From the NCBI GenBank assembly GCA_003428585.1, contig QVQC01000001.1:24322-88321 (forward strand): 64,000 bases of DNA, written 5' to 3'. Under the pieces are notes generated by a model. That model made no database searches. It worked only from the letters and a program-made list of their open reading frames with translations, and was not told the origin of the DNA. Position numbers and translations under genes: made by a program. Shown here one piece after another: positions 62,755-64,000 of this stretch. How positions within the stretch are numbered: the first letter of the stretch is position 1; every line of letters starts with the position of its first letter. Origin of the DNA: Nioella halotolerans. Lineage in GTDB: Bacteria; Pseudomonadota; Alphaproteobacteria; Rhodobacterales; Rhodobacteraceae.

Positions 62755-63630
62755 ATGAAGATCGGATTTATCGGGCTCGGCAATATGGGCGCGCCCATGG
62801 CGGCCAATCTCGCCGCGGCGGGACATGCGGTAACGGGGTTCGACCTCGCGGCCCCCATGCCAGAGGGCGTCACCAAGGCAGGCAGCGCGTCAGCCGCCGC
62901 CACGGGGCAGGAGGTCGTCATCACCATGCTGCCCAATGGCGCGATCCTCAAATCGGTCGCGCGCGATGTCATCCCGGCAATGCAGGCGGGCGCGGTACTG
63001 CTTGACTGTTCCACGGTCGAGGTCGACGCCGCGCGCGACGTGGCGGCACGCTGCGCGCAGGCCGGACTCGGCTTTCTCGACGCGCCGGTGTCGGGCGGGG
63101 TCGGCGGCGCGGCGGCCGGCACGCTGACCTTCATGGTCGGGGGCGACGCTACGGCCTTTGAAACGGAGAAACCGCTTTTCGACGTGATGGGGCAAAAGGC
63201 GGTGCATTGCGGCCCCGCCGGCAATGGACAGGCGGCGAAGATCTGCAACAACATGATCCTCGGCGCCACCATGATCGTCACCTGCGAGGCTTTCGCGCTC
63301 GCCGACAAGCTCGGCCTCGACCGGCAGGCGATGTTCGACGTCGTCAGCACCTCCTCGGGGCAAAGCTGGTCGATGAACACCTATTGCCCGGCGCCGGGGA
63401 TCGGCCCGAAAAGCCCGGCAGACAACGATTACACCCCCGGTTTCGCGGCGGAACTGATGCTGAAGGACCTGCGCCTTGCCCAAGCCGCGGCCGAGGCAGC
63501 CGATGCCGACACCCCCATGAGCCGCGCGGCGATGGCGCTCTACGAACAATTCGTCGAGCAGGAGGGCGGCGCGGGCAAGGATTTCTCCGCCATGCTGCCC
63601 CGGTTCGAACAGCGTCCCCGCGGGGGTTGA
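62755..63630 (+). CDS. mmsB: 3-hydroxyisobutyrate dehydrogenase
   Basis: MmsB oxidises 3-hydroxyisobutyrate to methylmalonate semialdehyde, the substrate of MmsA. It has 291 residues: Rossmann loop GFIGLGNMGAPMAANLAAAG, the substrate loop DAPVSGGVGGAAAGTL, and the catalytic Lys in GNGQAAKICNNM. It follows the HIBCH gene by 12 bases with AGGAGG as ribosome site. Confidence 0.95.
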   Translation: MKIGFIGLGNMGAPMAANLAAAGHAVTGFDLAAPMPEGVTKAGSASAAATGQEVVITMLPNGAILKSVARDVIPAMQAGAVLLDCSTVEVDAARDVAARCAQAGLGFLDAPVSGGVGGAAAGTLTFMVGGDATAFETEKPLFDVMGQKAVHCGPAGNGQAAKICNNMILGATMIVTCEAFALADKLGLDRQAMFDVVSTSSGQSWSMNTYCPAPGIGPKSPADNDYTPGFAAELMLKDLRLAQAAAEAADADTPMSRAAMALYEQFVEQEGGAGKDFSAMLPRFEQRPRGG

Positions 63631-63639
63631 GCGCCACCG

Positions 63640-63713
63640 CGAGTCGCGGGCGGGTCAAGGCGCGCGCAAGCGCCCGCCGCAAGGCGGCCCGGCCTTGACG
63701 CGCCCGCGACTCG
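63640..63713. repeat. Long imperfect palindrome, copy 2
   Basis: CGAGTCGCGGGCGGGTCAAG (63640-63659) pairs with the sequence ending at 63713 over 22 positions with a single mismatch. The centre carries GCCGCAAGGC, again a hairpin with a GCAA loop, as in copy 1 at 12703-12778. Confidence 0.85.
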
Positions 63714-63733
63714 CACCACCCTTGCAAAGGCGC

Positions 63734-63766
63734 CTTGAGGGGCACGAAGCCCCCTCAAGCGTTTCT
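63734..63766 (+). terminator. Probable terminator after mmsB
   Basis: CTTGAGGGG (63734-63742) pairs with CCCCTCAAG (63751-63759) around an eight-base loop, followed by CGTTTCT. The T-run is short, so efficiency is uncertain. Confidence 0.6.
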
Positions 63767-63939
63767 CTGCAAAGGGGGCCACGCGTCCCAACCGGGTGCC
63801 CGCTCCGTTCCCCGCAAGCCCTGTCAGTCCATAATGCCGTCCGCTTCAGCGGACCGCGCGCAGACGAAGGCCCCGCACGGGGCGTGAGGAGGCGCGCCCG
63901 CGTCGCCCGTCAGGGCAACAATCTTGGTGAAAGAAGAGT

Positions 63940-64000
63940 GGCGCGGTTGACGGGGCTCGAACCCGCGACCTCCGGCGTGACAGGCCGGCACTCTAACCAA
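63940..64000 (-). tRNA. tRNA-Asp(GTC), 5' end cut by the window edge
   Basis: On the minus strand the sequence runs from TTGGTTAGAGTG (D arm) through anticodon stem-loop CCGGC-CTGTCAC-GCCGG (anticodon GTC), T arm GCGGGTTCGAGCCCCGT and acceptor CCGCGCC. The first ~15 bases lie beyond the window. The CCA end is not encoded (GCC is followed by ACTC). Confidence 0.95.

Larger units (their letters stand above)
63631..63939. other. Intergenic stretch with palindrome, terminator and short hairpins
   Basis: No gene. It contains the second palindromic repeat (63640-63713), a terminator hairpin (63734-63764), and a short perfect hairpin GTCCGCT-TC-AGCGGAC near 63840. Confidence 0.7.

Noticed and set aside
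1-64000. CRISPR array or cas genes
   Set aside because: No regularly spaced short repeats and no Cas-like protein were found anywhere in the window.

Overview
The window is a GC-rich chromosomal segment from an alphaproteobacterium, most likely a Rhodobacteraceae (Roseobacter-group) species. Evidence for this is the division and cell-wall cluster running ftsW-murG-murC-...-murB-ddl-ftsQ-ftsA-ftsZ-lpxC-bamD-recN, the paired small DUF2484-type membrane proteins near murB, split cobS/cobT cobaltochelatase genes, and an FtsZ ending in the alphaproteobacterial [10 protein letters not shown]-type tail. Nearly all core genes sit in tight operons with ATGA stop/start overlaps.

Layout. (1) 1-10.8 kb holds the tail of an unrecognised gene, a BaiN-type flavoprotein, a fasciclin-RskA-SigK module, cobS and cobT with a small secreted protein between them, an aminopeptidase P, a DUF427 protein and a secreted protein of unknown function. 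(2) 10.9-29.9 kb, all on the minus strand, holds a ClC chloride transporter, recN, bamD, lpxC and the dcw cluster; a 496-residue tail-anchored protein and five small membrane proteins lie between murC and murB. (3) 30.2-47.9 kb is an accessory region between ftsW and a CPA2 antiporter. Its left side has a 40-residue hydrophobic microprotein behind an SOS-type box, a 3' half of a tRNA-Leu(CAG), tiny membrane proteins, a DUF5765 protein, an intracellular-looking PHA-depolymerase-type esterase, a butanediol dehydrogenase and an integrase remnant. Its right side has two convergent operons meeting at 39361/39362, each preceded by an FNR-type palindrome. They encode three beta-lactamase-fold serine hydrolases, an M23 peptidase, a CPBP protease, an alpha/beta hydrolase, an amidohydrolase, a medium-chain dehydrogenase and membrane proteins of unknown function. 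An IS3-family transposase remnant closes the region. (4) 48-57 kb is core-like: CPA2 antiporter, ABC-F protein, DUF3179 protein, two cyclophilins, an MFS transporter, coaD and a CBS protein. (5) 56.2-63.6 kb is a valine/isobutyryl-CoA degradation locus: LysR regulator, mmsA, isobutyryl-CoA dehydrogenase, 3-hydroxyisobutyryl-CoA hydrolase and mmsB. The window ends inside a tRNA-Asp(GTC).

The observations I rate highest are the SOS-boxed microprotein beside ftsW, the convergent FNR-boxed hydrolase operons, the tRNA-Leu/integrase/IS3 scars bounding the accessory region, the SigK-RskA-fasciclin module (the same trio known from mycobacteria), and a 75-nt palindromic repeat with a conserved GCAA-loop core present in two copies.
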